Notes under the pieces: generated by a model
Seen by the model: only the letters and a program-made list of their open reading frames with translations
What the model was told of the DNA's origin: nothing
Database searches by the model: none
Shown: positions 26,032-33,975 of the stretch, piece by piece
Layout of the letters: each line of letters starts with the position of its first letter
How positions within the stretch are numbered: position 1 is the stretch's first letter
NCBI RefSeq assembly: GCF_009380155.1
Contig: NZ_WHUV01000007.1
Location: 186,001-250,000 of the forward strand
Direction of reading: 5' to 3'
DNA length: 64,000 bases
Source of the DNA: Pseudomonas piscis
Lineage (GTDB): Bacteria > Pseudomonadota > Gammaproteobacteria > Pseudomonadales > Pseudomonadaceae
Made by a program: the position numbers and the translations under genes

Positions 26032-26751
26032 ATGTCCGATGCAGACGGCAGTCGCTTCGTGATTCGCGACCGTGACTGGCACCCCAAGGCCCTGACGCCC
26101 GACTACAAGAGTTCCATCACCCGTTCCCCGCGCCAGGCGCTGGTGAGCATTGTCCAATCGCCCAGTGAAACCGGCGGTCCGGACTTTTCCAAGCTGCGCC
26201 TCGAACGCCTGGACAACGACCTGCTGCGCAATTTCGACAACGGCGGCTTGCCGGTGGGAGAGCGGATCATCGTCGCCGGGCGGGTATGCGACCAATACGG
26301 CAAGCCGGTGCCCCATACCCTGGTGGAAATGTGGCAGGCCAATGCCGGCGGCCGCTATCGGCACAAGAACGACCGCTACCTGGCGCCCCTGGACCCGAAT
26401 TTCGGCGGGGTCGGGCGGACCCTCACCGATCGCGACGGCTACTACAGCTTCCGCACCATCAAGCCTGGCCCCTATCCATGGCGCAACGCTCCCAACGACT
26501 GGCGCCCGGCGCACATTCATTTCTCCATCAGCGGTCCGGCGATCGCCACGCGGCTGGTCACCCAGCTGTACTTCGAAGGCGATCCGCTGATTCCGCTGTG
26601 CCCGATCGTCAAGTCGATCGCCAGCCCGGAGGCGGTGCAGAGCCTGATCGCCCGGCTGGACATGAGTAACGCCAACCCCATGGATTGCCTGGCCTATCGC
26701 TTCGACATCGTGCTGCGTGGCCAGCGCCGGACCCATTTCGAGAACTGCTGA
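26032..26751 (+). CDS. pcaH: Protocatechuate 3,4-dioxygenase beta subunit PcaH
   Basis: A 239-residue intradiol dioxygenase subunit that binds the catalytic ferric iron. The four ligands are visible: Tyr109 in GGRYRH, Tyr148 in GPYPW, His161 and His163 in PAHIHFS, one above classical numbering because Met is counted. With PcaG it opens protocatechuate to beta-carboxy-cis,cis-muconate in the beta-ketoadipate pathway. It is ten bases before pcaG and behind the activator gene pcaQ, so the three form a compact unit. Other pca genes are not in the window. Confidence 0.96.
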   Translation: MSDADGSRFVIRDRDWHPKALTPDYKSSITRSPRQALVSIVQSPSETGGPDFSKLRLERLDNDLLRNFDNGGLPVGERIIVAGRVCDQYGKPVPHTLVEMWQANAGGRYRHKNDRYLAPLDPNFGGVGRTLTDRDGYYSFRTIKPGPYPWRNAPNDWRPAHIHFSISGPAIATRLVTQLYFEGDPLIPLCPIVKSIASPEAVQSLIARLDMSNANPMDCLAYRFDIVLRGQRRTHFENC

Positions 26752-26761
26752 GGAACCCGCC

Positions 26762-27367
26762 ATGCCCGTTCGACTGTTGCCGGAAACCCCCTCGCAAACC
26801 GCCGGGCCCTACGTGCATATCGGCCTGGCCCTGGCCGCCGCGGGAAATCCCTCCCGGCCCGAGGAAATCAGCAATCGGCTGGCCAGGGAGGATGCTCCGG
26901 GCGAGCACATCCTGCTGTTGGGCCACGTCTACGATGGCAATGGCCACCTGGTACGCGACTCGTTCCTGGAGTTCTGGCAGGCCAATCATGAAGGCATTCA
27001 TGACCCGATCTTCGATACGGAAAAACCCTTCAACTGCTTCGGCCGGGCCGCCACCACTTTCGATGCTGGAGAGTGGATTGTGCATACAGTCAAGCCTGGA
27101 ATTGTAAACAATACCGCCGGCCTGCCCATGGCGCCGCACATCAACGTGATGCTGTTCGCCCGGGGGATCAACATCCACCTGCACACCCGCTTGTACTTCG
27201 CCGATGAGCCGCAAGCCAACCAGCAGTGCCCGGTGCTGAACCTGATCGAGCAGCCGCAGCGCCGGGAAACCTTGCTGGCGTGGCCTTGCGAGGTCGATGG
27301 CTTGCGTGCCTATCGTTTCGACATCCGGCTTCAGGGCGAGGGCGAGACGGTGTTCTTCGATTTCTAG
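26762..27367 (+). CDS. pcaG: Protocatechuate 3,4-dioxygenase alpha subunit PcaG
   Basis: A 201-residue subunit that pairs with PcaH but lacks the full iron ligand set. The chosen ATG follows a GAGGAACC site. The N-terminus LLPETPSQTAGPYVHIGL is the hallmark of PcaG and helps shape the PcaH active site. Conserved FWQANHEG and APHINVMLFARG follow the intradiol dioxygenase beta-sandwich order. A terminator-like hairpin lies about 65 bases behind its stop. Confidence 0.95.
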   Translation: MPVRLLPETPSQTAGPYVHIGLALAAAGNPSRPEEISNRLAREDAPGEHILLLGHVYDGNGHLVRDSFLEFWQANHEGIHDPIFDTEKPFNCFGRAATTFDAGEWIVHTVKPGIVNNTAGLPMAPHINVMLFARGINIHLHTRLYFADEPQANQQCPVLNLIEQPQRRETLLAWPCEVDGLRAYRFDIRLQGEGETVFFDF

Positions 27368-27432
27368 GTCGTTGCCCTGGTGCGCTCCGGCTGGCGGTTC
27401 AGCGTGGGTTCCAAGTTGTAGAAGATCTGTAA

Positions 27433-27470
27433 CCGAGGGGGCTGGCGGCCCCCCTCGGCGCTTTCTTTCG
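27433..27470 (+). terminator. Rho-independent terminator after pcaHG
   Basis: A perfect nine-base stem, CCGAGGGGG (27433-27441) with CCCCCTCGG (27450-27458), closes an eight-base loop and is followed by a CGCTTTCTTTC stretch rich in T. It separates pcaG from the TetR-type gene. Confidence 0.75.
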
Positions 27471-27524
27471 CGACCTGACGCAGCCCATAATCGCCGGCTT
27501 GTGAGTGATGGCTGTGAGCCCAGA

Positions 27525-28202
27525 ATGACAATGACCAGTGAACGCTCCGTTGTGCCTGACAAAGCTGCTCTCGCGCCGCGCAAGAGCCGCAAGAACAACC
27601 CGGAAAAGACCCGCGAGAACATCCTCCAGGAGGCGGTTATCGAGTTCGTGCAGCAGGGGCTTTCCGGGGCTCGGGTGGACGCCATCGCCGAGCGTATCCA
27701 CACCTCCAAGCGCATGATCTATTACTACTTCGGCAGCAAGGAGCAGCTGTACGTCGAAGTGCTGGAGAAGCTCTATGGCGATATCCGCAGCACCGAAAGC
27801 CGCCTGCAGCTGACGGAGCTGACGCCACCGCAAGCCATTCGCCGCCTGGTGGAGTTCACTTTCGACCACCATGATCACAACGCGGATTTCGTGCGGATCG
27901 TCAGTATCGAGAACATCCACAACGCCGAGTACGTGAAGCAGTCGCAGGTGATCAAGGCGATGAACAACAGCGTCCTGCATGCCCTGGACGAAATCCTCGC
28001 GCGCGGAGTCAAAGAGGGCCTGTTTCGCAGTGGGTTGAATGCCCTGGATGTGCATTTGCTGATCAGTTCGTTCTGCTTCTTCCGGGTTTCCAATCGCCAT
28101 ACCTTCGGCGAGATCTTCCAGCTCGACCTGCCGGATGAGACGGTCAAGCGCCGGCATCGGGAAATGATCTGCGAATCGGTGCTGCGCTACCTGCAAGCCT
28201 GA
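27525..28202 (+). CDS. TetR-family transcriptional regulator
   Basis: A 225-residue regulator starting at ATG 27525 (27531 is equally possible). The DNA-binding domain spans about residues 25-70, with the helix-turn-helix GARVDAIAERIHTSKRMIYY followed by YFGSKEQLY. The C-terminal domain has ENIHNAEYVKQS and a run FRVSNRHTFGEIFQ, found in regulators of aromatic or amino-compound catabolism, but I cannot name the ligand. A terminator separates it from pcaG, so it probably has its own promoter. It may control a nearby transporter outside this operon. Confidence 0.82.
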   Translation: MTMTSERSVVPDKAALAPRKSRKNNPEKTRENILQEAVIEFVQQGLSGARVDAIAERIHTSKRMIYYYFGSKEQLYVEVLEKLYGDIRSTESRLQLTELTPPQAIRRLVEFTFDHHDHNADFVRIVSIENIHNAEYVKQSQVIKAMNNSVLHALDEILARGVKEGLFRSGLNALDVHLLISSFCFFRVSNRHTFGEIFQLDLPDETVKRRHREMICESVLRYLQA

Positions 28203-28298
28203 GTGGCCGCCGGCATTGGCATGGGCCATGGCCGCCCATTAAAATCGCATGCGCGAGCCAGCCGGCTCCATGACATTTCCCTCGACAAGGAAGGCTCC

Positions 28299-28523
28299 AT
28301 GGGCAACCCCGTCCCCACCCTGAAAATCATCCTGATCCTGATGATCGTCGTCGACGGTTTCTGGTTCGGCGAGCGCTTGCTGTCCATGGCTGGCATCAGC
28401 CTGCTCGACTGGCTGCCGACCCAGCTGATCAACCTGCTCGGCATTCTCAGCAGCATGTTGCTGATCCTCTTCAACGTGCTGTTGCTCGGCCTGCTCTCGC
28501 GTTTGCAGCTCAAGTCCGAATGA
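28299..28523 (+). CDS. Small two-helix membrane protein, unknown function
   Basis: A 74-residue protein. The ATG at 28299 follows AAGGAAGG with ideal spacing, which selects it over an earlier start. Two hydrophobic segments are seen at about residues 8-20 (IILILMIVVDGFW) and 43-66 (LLGILSSMLLILFNVLLLGLL), with a polar tail. Not a family I recognise. It stands alone between the TetR gene and the sigma factor gene. Confidence 0.65.
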   Translation: MGNPVPTLKIILILMIVVDGFWFGERLLSMAGISLLDWLPTQLINLLGILSSMLLILFNVLLLGLLSRLQLKSE

Positions 28524-28562
28524 GCCATCGGCCCCAGGCGTGACCTGTGGCTGATGGTTATG

Positions 28563-28581
28563 GCAATTGAAAATCATTCTC
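28563..28581. promoter_or_regulatory. Fur-box-like site before the has operon
   Basis: The 19-mer beginning GCAATTGAAAATCATTCTC matches 14 of 19 positions of the classical Fur consensus, best in its right half. It lies about 50 bases in front of the sigma factor gene. Iron-starvation control of this operon is expected from related systems. Confidence 0.65.
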
Positions 28582-28631
28582 GACTAGCCGTAAGATGCCC
28601 GGCAATTTCCTATATGCGCCAGGGAGTCGGT

Positions 28632-29153
28632 TTGTCGGACGTGGATCTCAAGGGACTGTTTCTCAAGCATGCCGCTGCCTTGCGTGGGTACCTGGCACGC
28701 CGAGTACGGGACCCGCAATTGGCTGCTGACCTGGTGCAGGAGAGCTTCCTGCGGCTGGCCGAGCAGACCCGTGGCGCGCCGATCGACAATTCCCAGGGCT
28801 ATCTCTATCGCACGGCGAACAATCTCTTGATCGATCATGTCCGGCAGGAAGCCCGGCGCAAGACCGAAGCCGTGCCCCATGAAGTGCTGGCCGAGATCGA
28901 GGATGACGGAGCCGGGCTGGAGGCACAGGCGATGGCTCTGCAACAGCGCATGGCATTGAAACAGGCAGTGGCCGAGCTACCTGAGCGAACTCGGGAGATC
29001 TTCCGCTTGAACCGTATCGAAGGCATGACCCACGCCGAGGTCGCGCGACACCTGGACATCTCCGACAGCTCGGTGCAGAAGCACCTGTCCAAGGCCCTGG
29101 CTTATGTGATGCAGCGCCTGCAGGCTACCGATGGTCGGCCGGGCGACCCGTGA
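28632..29153 (+). CDS. hasI: ECF sigma factor, HasI/FecI type
   Basis: A 173-residue sigma factor. I favour the TTG at 28632, five bases behind AGGGAG; an ATG at 28614 is possible, and a still longer frame would begin before the Fur-like site. Region 2 contains DLVQESFLRLAEQ and NLLIDHVRQEARRK; region 4 has a helix-turn-helix with GMTHAEVARHLDISDSSVQK. It should direct transcription of hasR when HasR meets haem-loaded haemophore, with signal passed through the FecR-like protein encoded next. A Fur-like site is upstream. Confidence 0.88.
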   Translation: MSDVDLKGLFLKHAAALRGYLARRVRDPQLAADLVQESFLRLAEQTRGAPIDNSQGYLYRTANNLLIDHVRQEARRKTEAVPHEVLAEIEDDGAGLEAQAMALQQRMALKQAVAELPERTREIFRLNRIEGMTHAEVARHLDISDSSVQKHLSKALAYVMQRLQATDGRPGDP

Positions 29154-29216
29154 ATTACGGTAAACGCCGAACTCAGACGTCACTGCTTATACATAACGAG
29201 AAATCGAGATTCACAC

Positions 29217-30230
29217 GTGAATAGCCAGGGTTCGCAAGAGCAGAGTATTACCGAGGCCGCCGCCGACTGGGCGGTGCGTCTGCACGCCGGGCCGCTGGGG
29301 CCCGGCGAGCAGGCCGAACTTGCCCAATGGCAGGCCGCCGATCCACGCCACCTCCAGGCCCTGGCTTTTGCCCAGCAGACCTGGGAGGCCCTGGGCGAAC
29401 TGCGCCTGGACCCGCAACCAGGTACTGGCGACACCCCACGTCGGTCCCTGCGCAGTACCACGGCCGTGGCCCGCCGGCCTCGTCGCCGGCGTTGGCTGCC
29501 TCGGGCTGCCAGTGCTGCGGTGCTGGTCCTGGCGGTGGCTCTGGGCGGCTGGCAAGCGCCCAAGGCATGGCTGTACCTGGAGGCTGACTACCAGACCGCC
29601 AAGGGTGAGCTACGTACCGTGCACCTGGCCGATGGCAGTACGGTCGAGCTGGACGCATCCAGCGCCATCAGCCTGGATTTCACCAACAGCCAGCGCCGGG
29701 TTCGCTTGCTCGCCGGCTCAGCGGTGTTCGACGTGGCGCCCATGACCGGCGACGAACAGCGGCCGTTCGTGGTCAGCAGCGCCGGTGGCCAGACCCGGGC
29801 CTTGGGGACTCGCTTCGTGGTCGGCCGGGAAGGCGCGCAGCAGGCTTGGGTCGGAGTGTTGCAGCACAGTGTCGCGGTGAGCCTGGATGCTCCGGCGCGA
29901 CAGGGCGCTTCCGAGCAGGTCCTGCAGGAAGGCCAGAGCGCACGCTATAGCCCCGGTTCGGGAGTGGTATCCCTGGATGGGCTGGACCTGCAGCGTGCTA
30001 CCAGTTGGCGCCGGGGCGTGCTGGTGTTCGACCGCGAGCCACTGGCCGCGGTGATCGAGCGCTTGAACCGCTATCGCCCTGGACGAGTGGTGTTGACCAA
30101 CGAGGCCCTGGGCCAGCGCCAGGTCAGCGGGGTATTCCAGCTGGACATGCTCGACGCGGCCCTGGCCAGCCTGACCCAGGAGTTGCAGGTCCGGCGTTTC
30201 GACCTGGCCGGAGTCAGCCTGATTTACTAG
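29217..30230 (+). CDS. hasS: FecR-family anti-sigma factor (HasS)
   Basis: A 337-residue protein with a GTG start 63 bases after hasI. The cytoplasmic N-terminus has the FecR signature ITEAAADWAVRLHAG. One membrane segment (AASAAVLVLAVALGGW, about residues 98-113) follows an Arg-rich stretch. The periplasmic part has the FecR domain with GELRTVHLADGSTVELDASS and a C-terminal secretin/STN-like end (NRYRPGRVVLTNEALGQRQVSGVF). It should hold HasI inactive until the receptor signals. Position between hasI and hasR is the standard order. Confidence 0.88.
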   Translation: MNSQGSQEQSITEAAADWAVRLHAGPLGPGEQAELAQWQAADPRHLQALAFAQQTWEALGELRLDPQPGTGDTPRRSLRSTTAVARRPRRRRWLPRAASAAVLVLAVALGGWQAPKAWLYLEADYQTAKGELRTVHLADGSTVELDASSAISLDFTNSQRRVRLLAGSAVFDVAPMTGDEQRPFVVSSAGGQTRALGTRFVVGREGAQQAWVGVLQHSVAVSLDAPARQGASEQVLQEGQSARYSPGSGVVSLDGLDLQRATSWRRGVLVFDREPLAAVIERLNRYRPGRVVLTNEALGQRQVSGVFQLDMLDAALASLTQELQVRRFDLAGVSLIY

Positions 30231-30360
30231 GGCTGCGGGCCTTTTTCCAGCTTCTTGAAAAATAATCGGAAAAAACCTTACTGAGTTTTCCTGCCTGGCA
30301 CGTCTAGCTAACTGAGATGCATTCGCATAAACAGAAATGGCCGACGCAGGAATGACGAAC

Positions 30361-33060
30361 ATGAGGTTGGGCAGTCGCACTGGAGTTCACATCGCAGGTC
30401 GTTTGGCCCTGGCCATCCACCTGGGTGTAGCAGGGCTGTTGGCGGGAAGTGGCTCGCTGTATGCGGCGCAACCCCTGGACGGCGCCGGGCAGCAAGCCGA
30501 ACGGCGCAATGGCCTGGACTTCGACATTCCCGCCCAGGCCCTGGGTAGCGCCGTGCTGGCCTTTGCCGAGCAGGCCGGGGTGCAAGTGCTGTTCGACAGC
30601 CAGCGCCTGCATGGCCTGCAGAGTTCGTCGCTCAAGGGGCGCTACAGCGCCGAAGAGGGCCTGGCCCGCTTGCTCGGCACTGCCCCGGTGAAGTACCACT
30701 TCACCAGCGAACGGCAGGTGACCCTGAGCCGGGTGGATACCGAGCAGGGCGGCGCGCTGGCCCTGGCCCCCACCACGATCTCCGGCAATCTCGAAGCCCG
30801 CGAGCGGGACTGGACCTATACCGCGCCGCGCTCGGTGAGCCAGGTCACTCGTGAACAACTCGACCGCAACCCGCCACGCCATGCAGCCGACATGCTGGAG
30901 GAAACTTCCGGCGTGTACTCGGCGGTCAGCCAGCAGGACCCGGGCCTGTCGGTGAACATCCGGGGAATCCAGGACTACGGCCGGGTCAACATGGCGGTGG
31001 ACGGCATGCGCCAGAACTACCAGCAAAGCGGTCACCAGCAGCGCAACGGCACCTTGTACATCGATCCGGAACTGCTGTCCGAGGTGGTGGTGGAGAAGGG
31101 CGCCACCTCTACCATGGGCGGTGCCGGGGTGATTGGCGGCATTGCCAACTTCCGCACCCTGGAGGCCCGCGACCTGATCAAGCCCGGGCAGGAAATCGGC
31201 GGGCGGATCCGCGCCACCACCGGCCTGGGCGGCAGGCGCAACGGTACCCACTTCATCGGCAGTTCCGCCTTCGCCATCGGCACCCAGGCCTGGGACATGC
31301 TGCTGGCCGCCAGCGAACGGCACCTGGGCGACTTCAATCCGGGTACCAAGGGCGGGATCGGGGAATTGCGCACCGGGAGCTGGATGGATCCGACGATCAA
31401 TGATCGGGTGAAGCATTCCAAGGTGGCTTACTCAGGTTCGGTGATGCGCTCGCGCCTGGCCAAGCTGGGGCTCAACCTGCCGCAGGACCAGCGCCTGCAA
31501 CTGAGCTACCTGACTACCCAGGTGTCCTACGAGGACGCCAACATGATGAATACCCAGAACAAGGACCGGCTCTGGGAGAAGCTCGGCGGCAGCGATGTGC
31601 GTTCGCAGAACTTCGCCCTCGACTACAGCTACGCCCCGGACAATCCGCTGATCGATTTCAAGGCCAAGCTCTACTACGTCGACAACCGCAACGACCAGAG
31701 CACCCTCAAGCGGGGTATCAGCCCCGGCTACTCGATCACCTACCAGACCGATACCTATGGCGTTCAGGCGCAGAACACCTCGACCTTCGCCCTGAGCGAG
31801 CTGTCCACGGTCAAGGCCAACTACGGCCTGGAGTTCTTCTACGACAAGGTTCGCCCGGACTCCAGCCAGCCGGTGCCCACTGGCTCGGCGGTCAATGCTT
31901 CGCCCGCAGCGAGCATGACCCCCGAGGGCGACCGGGCACTGGGCAGCCTGTTCACCCGCCTGGACTACGACTATGACGGCTGGCTGAACCTCAATGCCGG
32001 CGTGCGCTACGACCGTTATCGGCTGCGCGGCGAAACCGGGCTCAACACCCGCACCTTCGTGATCGGCAAGACGCCCCAGCAGGTCACCGTACCCGTGGAT
32101 TACGACATCGACAGGATGGAAGGGCGTTTCTCCCCGACCTTCGGCCTGTCGGTCAAGCCAGGGGTGGAGTGGCTGCAGTTGTTCGCCAGCTACGGCAAGG
32201 GCTGGCGCCCGCCGGCGGTGACCGAAACCATGATCACCGGTCGTCCCCATGGTGGCGGTTCGGAGAGCATGTATCCCAACCCTTTCCTCAAGCCCGAGCG
32301 CTCCAGCAGTTGGGAGGTGGGCTTCAATATCTTCAAGGAAAACCTCTGGATCGATGAGGATCGCCTGGGGATCAAGGTCGCCTATTTCGATACCCGGGTC
32401 GAAGACTTCATCTACATGGCCATGGGTGTACAGCCCCCGGGTTATGGCATGGCCGGAATTGGCAACAGCGCCTATGTCAACGACCTGAGCGGCACGCGCT
32501 TCAGGGGCGTCGAATACCAGTTGGACTATGACACCGGCCGCGCCTATGGCCAGCTCAACTACACCCACATGATCGGCGACAACGAGTACTGCATGAAGAC
32601 CGCATGGATGGGCGGCGTGACCCAGCCGGTGAAGAACGGTACCGGGCGCAAGGCGATCGTCACCGGCATGCGCCCCGACGATGCTGCCAACAACGCCACT
32701 CAATGCAAGGCCGCGATCCTCGGCTCCGCCGAACACATGCCCATGGATCGCGGCACCCTGACCCTGGGCGCGCGCTTTTTCGAGCGCAAGCTGGATGTCG
32801 GCGCCCGTGCTCGCTACAGCGCCGGGTACTCGGTCGGAGGTGGCGCGACTGTCAGCCAGTCCGGTGTCTATCCCGCCGACTGGAAGCCCTACACCGTTTA
32901 CGACCTCTACGGCAGCTACCGGGTCACCGATGAGCTGACCTTGCGCCTGGCCATGGAGAACGTCACCGACCGCGCCTACCTGGTGCCCATGGGCGATGTG
33001 CTGGCCTTCACTCTTGGCCGTGGCCGGACCATGCAGGGCACCGTGGAATACCAGTTCTGA
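30361..33060 (+). CDS. hasR: TonB-dependent haemophore/haem receptor HasR
   Basis: About 899 residues from the ATG at 30361, which follows AGGA at nine bases; ATGs at 30337 and 30352 are alternatives. A signal peptide ends near SLYAAQPL. Next is an STN signalling domain (LDFDIPAQALGSAVLAFAEQ, about residues 45-115), which fits the sigma/anti-sigma pair upstream. A TonB-type plug follows with VNIRGIQDYGRVNMAVDGMR and EVVVEKGATSTMGGAGVIGG; then the 22-strand barrel, ending in QGTVEYQF with the terminal Phe. It takes haem from HasA across the outer membrane. Confidence 0.93.
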   Translation: MRLGSRTGVHIAGRLALAIHLGVAGLLAGSGSLYAAQPLDGAGQQAERRNGLDFDIPAQALGSAVLAFAEQAGVQVLFDSQRLHGLQSSSLKGRYSAEEGLARLLGTAPVKYHFTSERQVTLSRVDTEQGGALALAPTTISGNLEARERDWTYTAPRSVSQVTREQLDRNPPRHAADMLEETSGVYSAVSQQDPGLSVNIRGIQDYGRVNMAVDGMRQNYQQSGHQQRNGTLYIDPELLSEVVVEKGATSTMGGAGVIGGIANFRTLEARDLIKPGQEIGGRIRATTGLGGRRNGTHFIGSSAFAIGTQAWDMLLAASERHLGDFNPGTKGGIGELRTGSWMDPTINDRVKHSKVAYSGSVMRSRLAKLGLNLPQDQRLQLSYLTTQVSYEDANMMNTQNKDRLWEKLGGSDVRSQNFALDYSYAPDNPLIDFKAKLYYVDNRNDQSTLKRGISPGYSITYQTDTYGVQAQNTSTFALSELSTVKANYGLEFFYDKVRPDSSQPVPTGSAVNASPAASMTPEGDRALGSLFTRLDYDYDGWLNLNAGVRYDRYRLRGETGLNTRTFVIGKTPQQVTVPVDYDIDRMEGRFSPTFGLSVKPGVEWLQLFASYGKGWRPPAVTETMITGRPHGGGSESMYPNPFLKPERSSSWEVGFNIFKENLWIDEDRLGIKVAYFDTRVEDFIYMAMGVQPPGYGMAGIGNSAYVNDLSGTRFRGVEYQLDYDTGRAYGQLNYTHMIGDNEYCMKTAWMGGVTQPVKNGTGRKAIVTGMRPDDAANNATQCKAAILGSAEHMPMDRGTLTLGARFFERKLDVGARARYSAGYSVGGGATVSQSGVYPADWKPYTVYDLYGSYRVTDELTLRLAMENVTDRAYLVPMGDVLAFTLGRGRTMQGTVEYQF

Positions 33061-33064
33061 CCGC

Positions 33065-33086
33065 TTTTGCCCAGTGAAGGGCAAAA
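33065..33086 (+). terminator. Stem-loop between hasR and hasA
   Basis: TTTTGCCC (33065-33072) and GGGCAAAA (33079-33086) form a perfect eight-pair stem with a six-base loop. No T run follows, so it is more likely a transcript-stabilising or processing structure than a full terminator. It sits five bases after the hasR stop. Confidence 0.55.
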
Positions 33087-33142
33087 CCGCAGCAGGCATC
33101 AGCGTGCTGCGGACATGACCCACCCATGTATTGGAGTTTTGC

Positions 33143-33757
33143 ATGAGCATTTCGATCTCTTACAGCGCTACCTACGGCGCTAACACTGTCGCCCAGTACC
33201 TGAACGACTGGTCGGCCTACTTCGGCGACGTCAACCATCGTCCAGGCCAGGTGGTCGACGGCACCAACACCGGTGGCTTCAATCCAGGTCCGTTCGACGG
33301 TACCCAGTACGCCATCAAGAGCACCGCCAGCGACGCGGCCTTCGTCGCCGATGGCAACCTGCACTACACCTTGTTCAACCAGCCGAGCCATACCCTGTGG
33401 GGTTCGCTGGATACCGTCTCCCTGGGTGACACCCTCACCGGTGGCTCGGGCAGCAATTACAGTCTGGTCAGCCAGGAGGTCAGCTTCAGCAACCTGGGCC
33501 TGAACAGCCTGAAGGACGAAGGCCGTGCGGGCGAAGTGCACAAGGTGGTCTACGGCCTGATGAGCGGCGACAGCTCGGCGCTGGCAGGAGAGATCGACGC
33601 ACTGCTCAAGGCGATCGACCCGAGCCTCTCGGTGAACTCCACCTTCGACGACCTGGCCGCCGCCGGCGTCGCCCATGTCAATCCGGCACCGGCCGCCGCC
33701 GATGTGGGCCTAGTGGGTGTGCAAGACGTGGCCCAGGACTGGGCGCTGGTCGCCTGA
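33143..33757 (+). CDS. hasA: Secreted haemophore HasA
   Basis: A 204-residue extracellular haem carrier; ATG 33143 follows TTGGAG. No N-terminal signal peptide is present, as expected for type I export. Haem ligands are in place: His32 in GDVNH and Tyr75 in HYTLFN, with His83 (PSHTLWG), which in Serratia HasA supports the tyrosine. VVYGLMSGDSSAL and LSVNSTFDDLAAAGV are conserved. The C-terminal end (VQDVAQDWALVA) is the hydrophobic secretion signal read by HasD-HasE-HasF, encoded just downstream. Confidence 0.96.
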   Translation: MSISISYSATYGANTVAQYLNDWSAYFGDVNHRPGQVVDGTNTGGFNPGPFDGTQYAIKSTASDAAFVADGNLHYTLFNQPSHTLWGSLDTVSLGDTLTGGSGSNYSLVSQEVSFSNLGLNSLKDEGRAGEVHKVVYGLMSGDSSALAGEIDALLKAIDPSLSVNSTFDDLAAAGVAHVNPAPAAADVGLVGVQDVAQDWALVA

Positions 33758-33779
33758 GTGCAGGCTTGAGGCAAAAAAA

Positions 33780-33809
33780 AGCGAATGCAGGATCGCTCCT
33801 CCATTCGCT
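33780..33809. terminator. Stem-loop behind hasA
   Basis: AGCGAATG (33780-33787) pairs with CATTCGCT (33802-33809) over a 14-base loop. Eight A residues precede it, so on the minus strand it looks like a terminator with a T run; on the plus strand it may act as a 3' barrier that protects hasA mRNA. Confidence 0.5.
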
Positions 33810-33818
33810 GGCTTGACT

Positions 33819-33862
33819 CACCGCCGCCGCCCGAGTTGTCGAAGGCCAGGGCGGCGGCGGTG
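33819..33862 (+). repeat. 14-pair GC-rich hairpin between hasA and hasD
   Basis: CACCGCCGCCGCCC (33819-33832) is the exact complement of GGGCGGCGGCGGTG (33849-33862), with a 16-base loop. It would be a very stable RNA structure in the has transcript, between the haemophore gene and the exporter genes. Confidence 0.7.
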
Positions 33863-33975
33863 GCAAATTCTGGGGAGCGCCGCGGTGCCTGTCAACGTGC
33901 CGGGCGTGCCTCCTACCGCTCCATCCTGTCTGGGTGGAGGGCTACCTATACGTTAATTTTCCACAGGACATCTGG

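Noticed and set aside
30310..30335. Fur box directly before hasR (GAGATGCATTCGCAT)
   Set aside because: There is a small inverted repeat, ATGCATTCGCAT, but the match to the Fur consensus is poor; control through the sigma factor is the simpler reading.
31432..33150. 572-residue minus-strand frame opposite hasR
   Set aside because: Shadow of hasR: the plus-strand protein has signal peptide, plug and barrel; the minus-strand one has no recognisable domain.
33755..33780. Plus-strand terminator at the A-run behind hasA
   Set aside because: The run of A precedes the stem instead of T following it, so on the coding strand it is not a standard rho-independent terminator.
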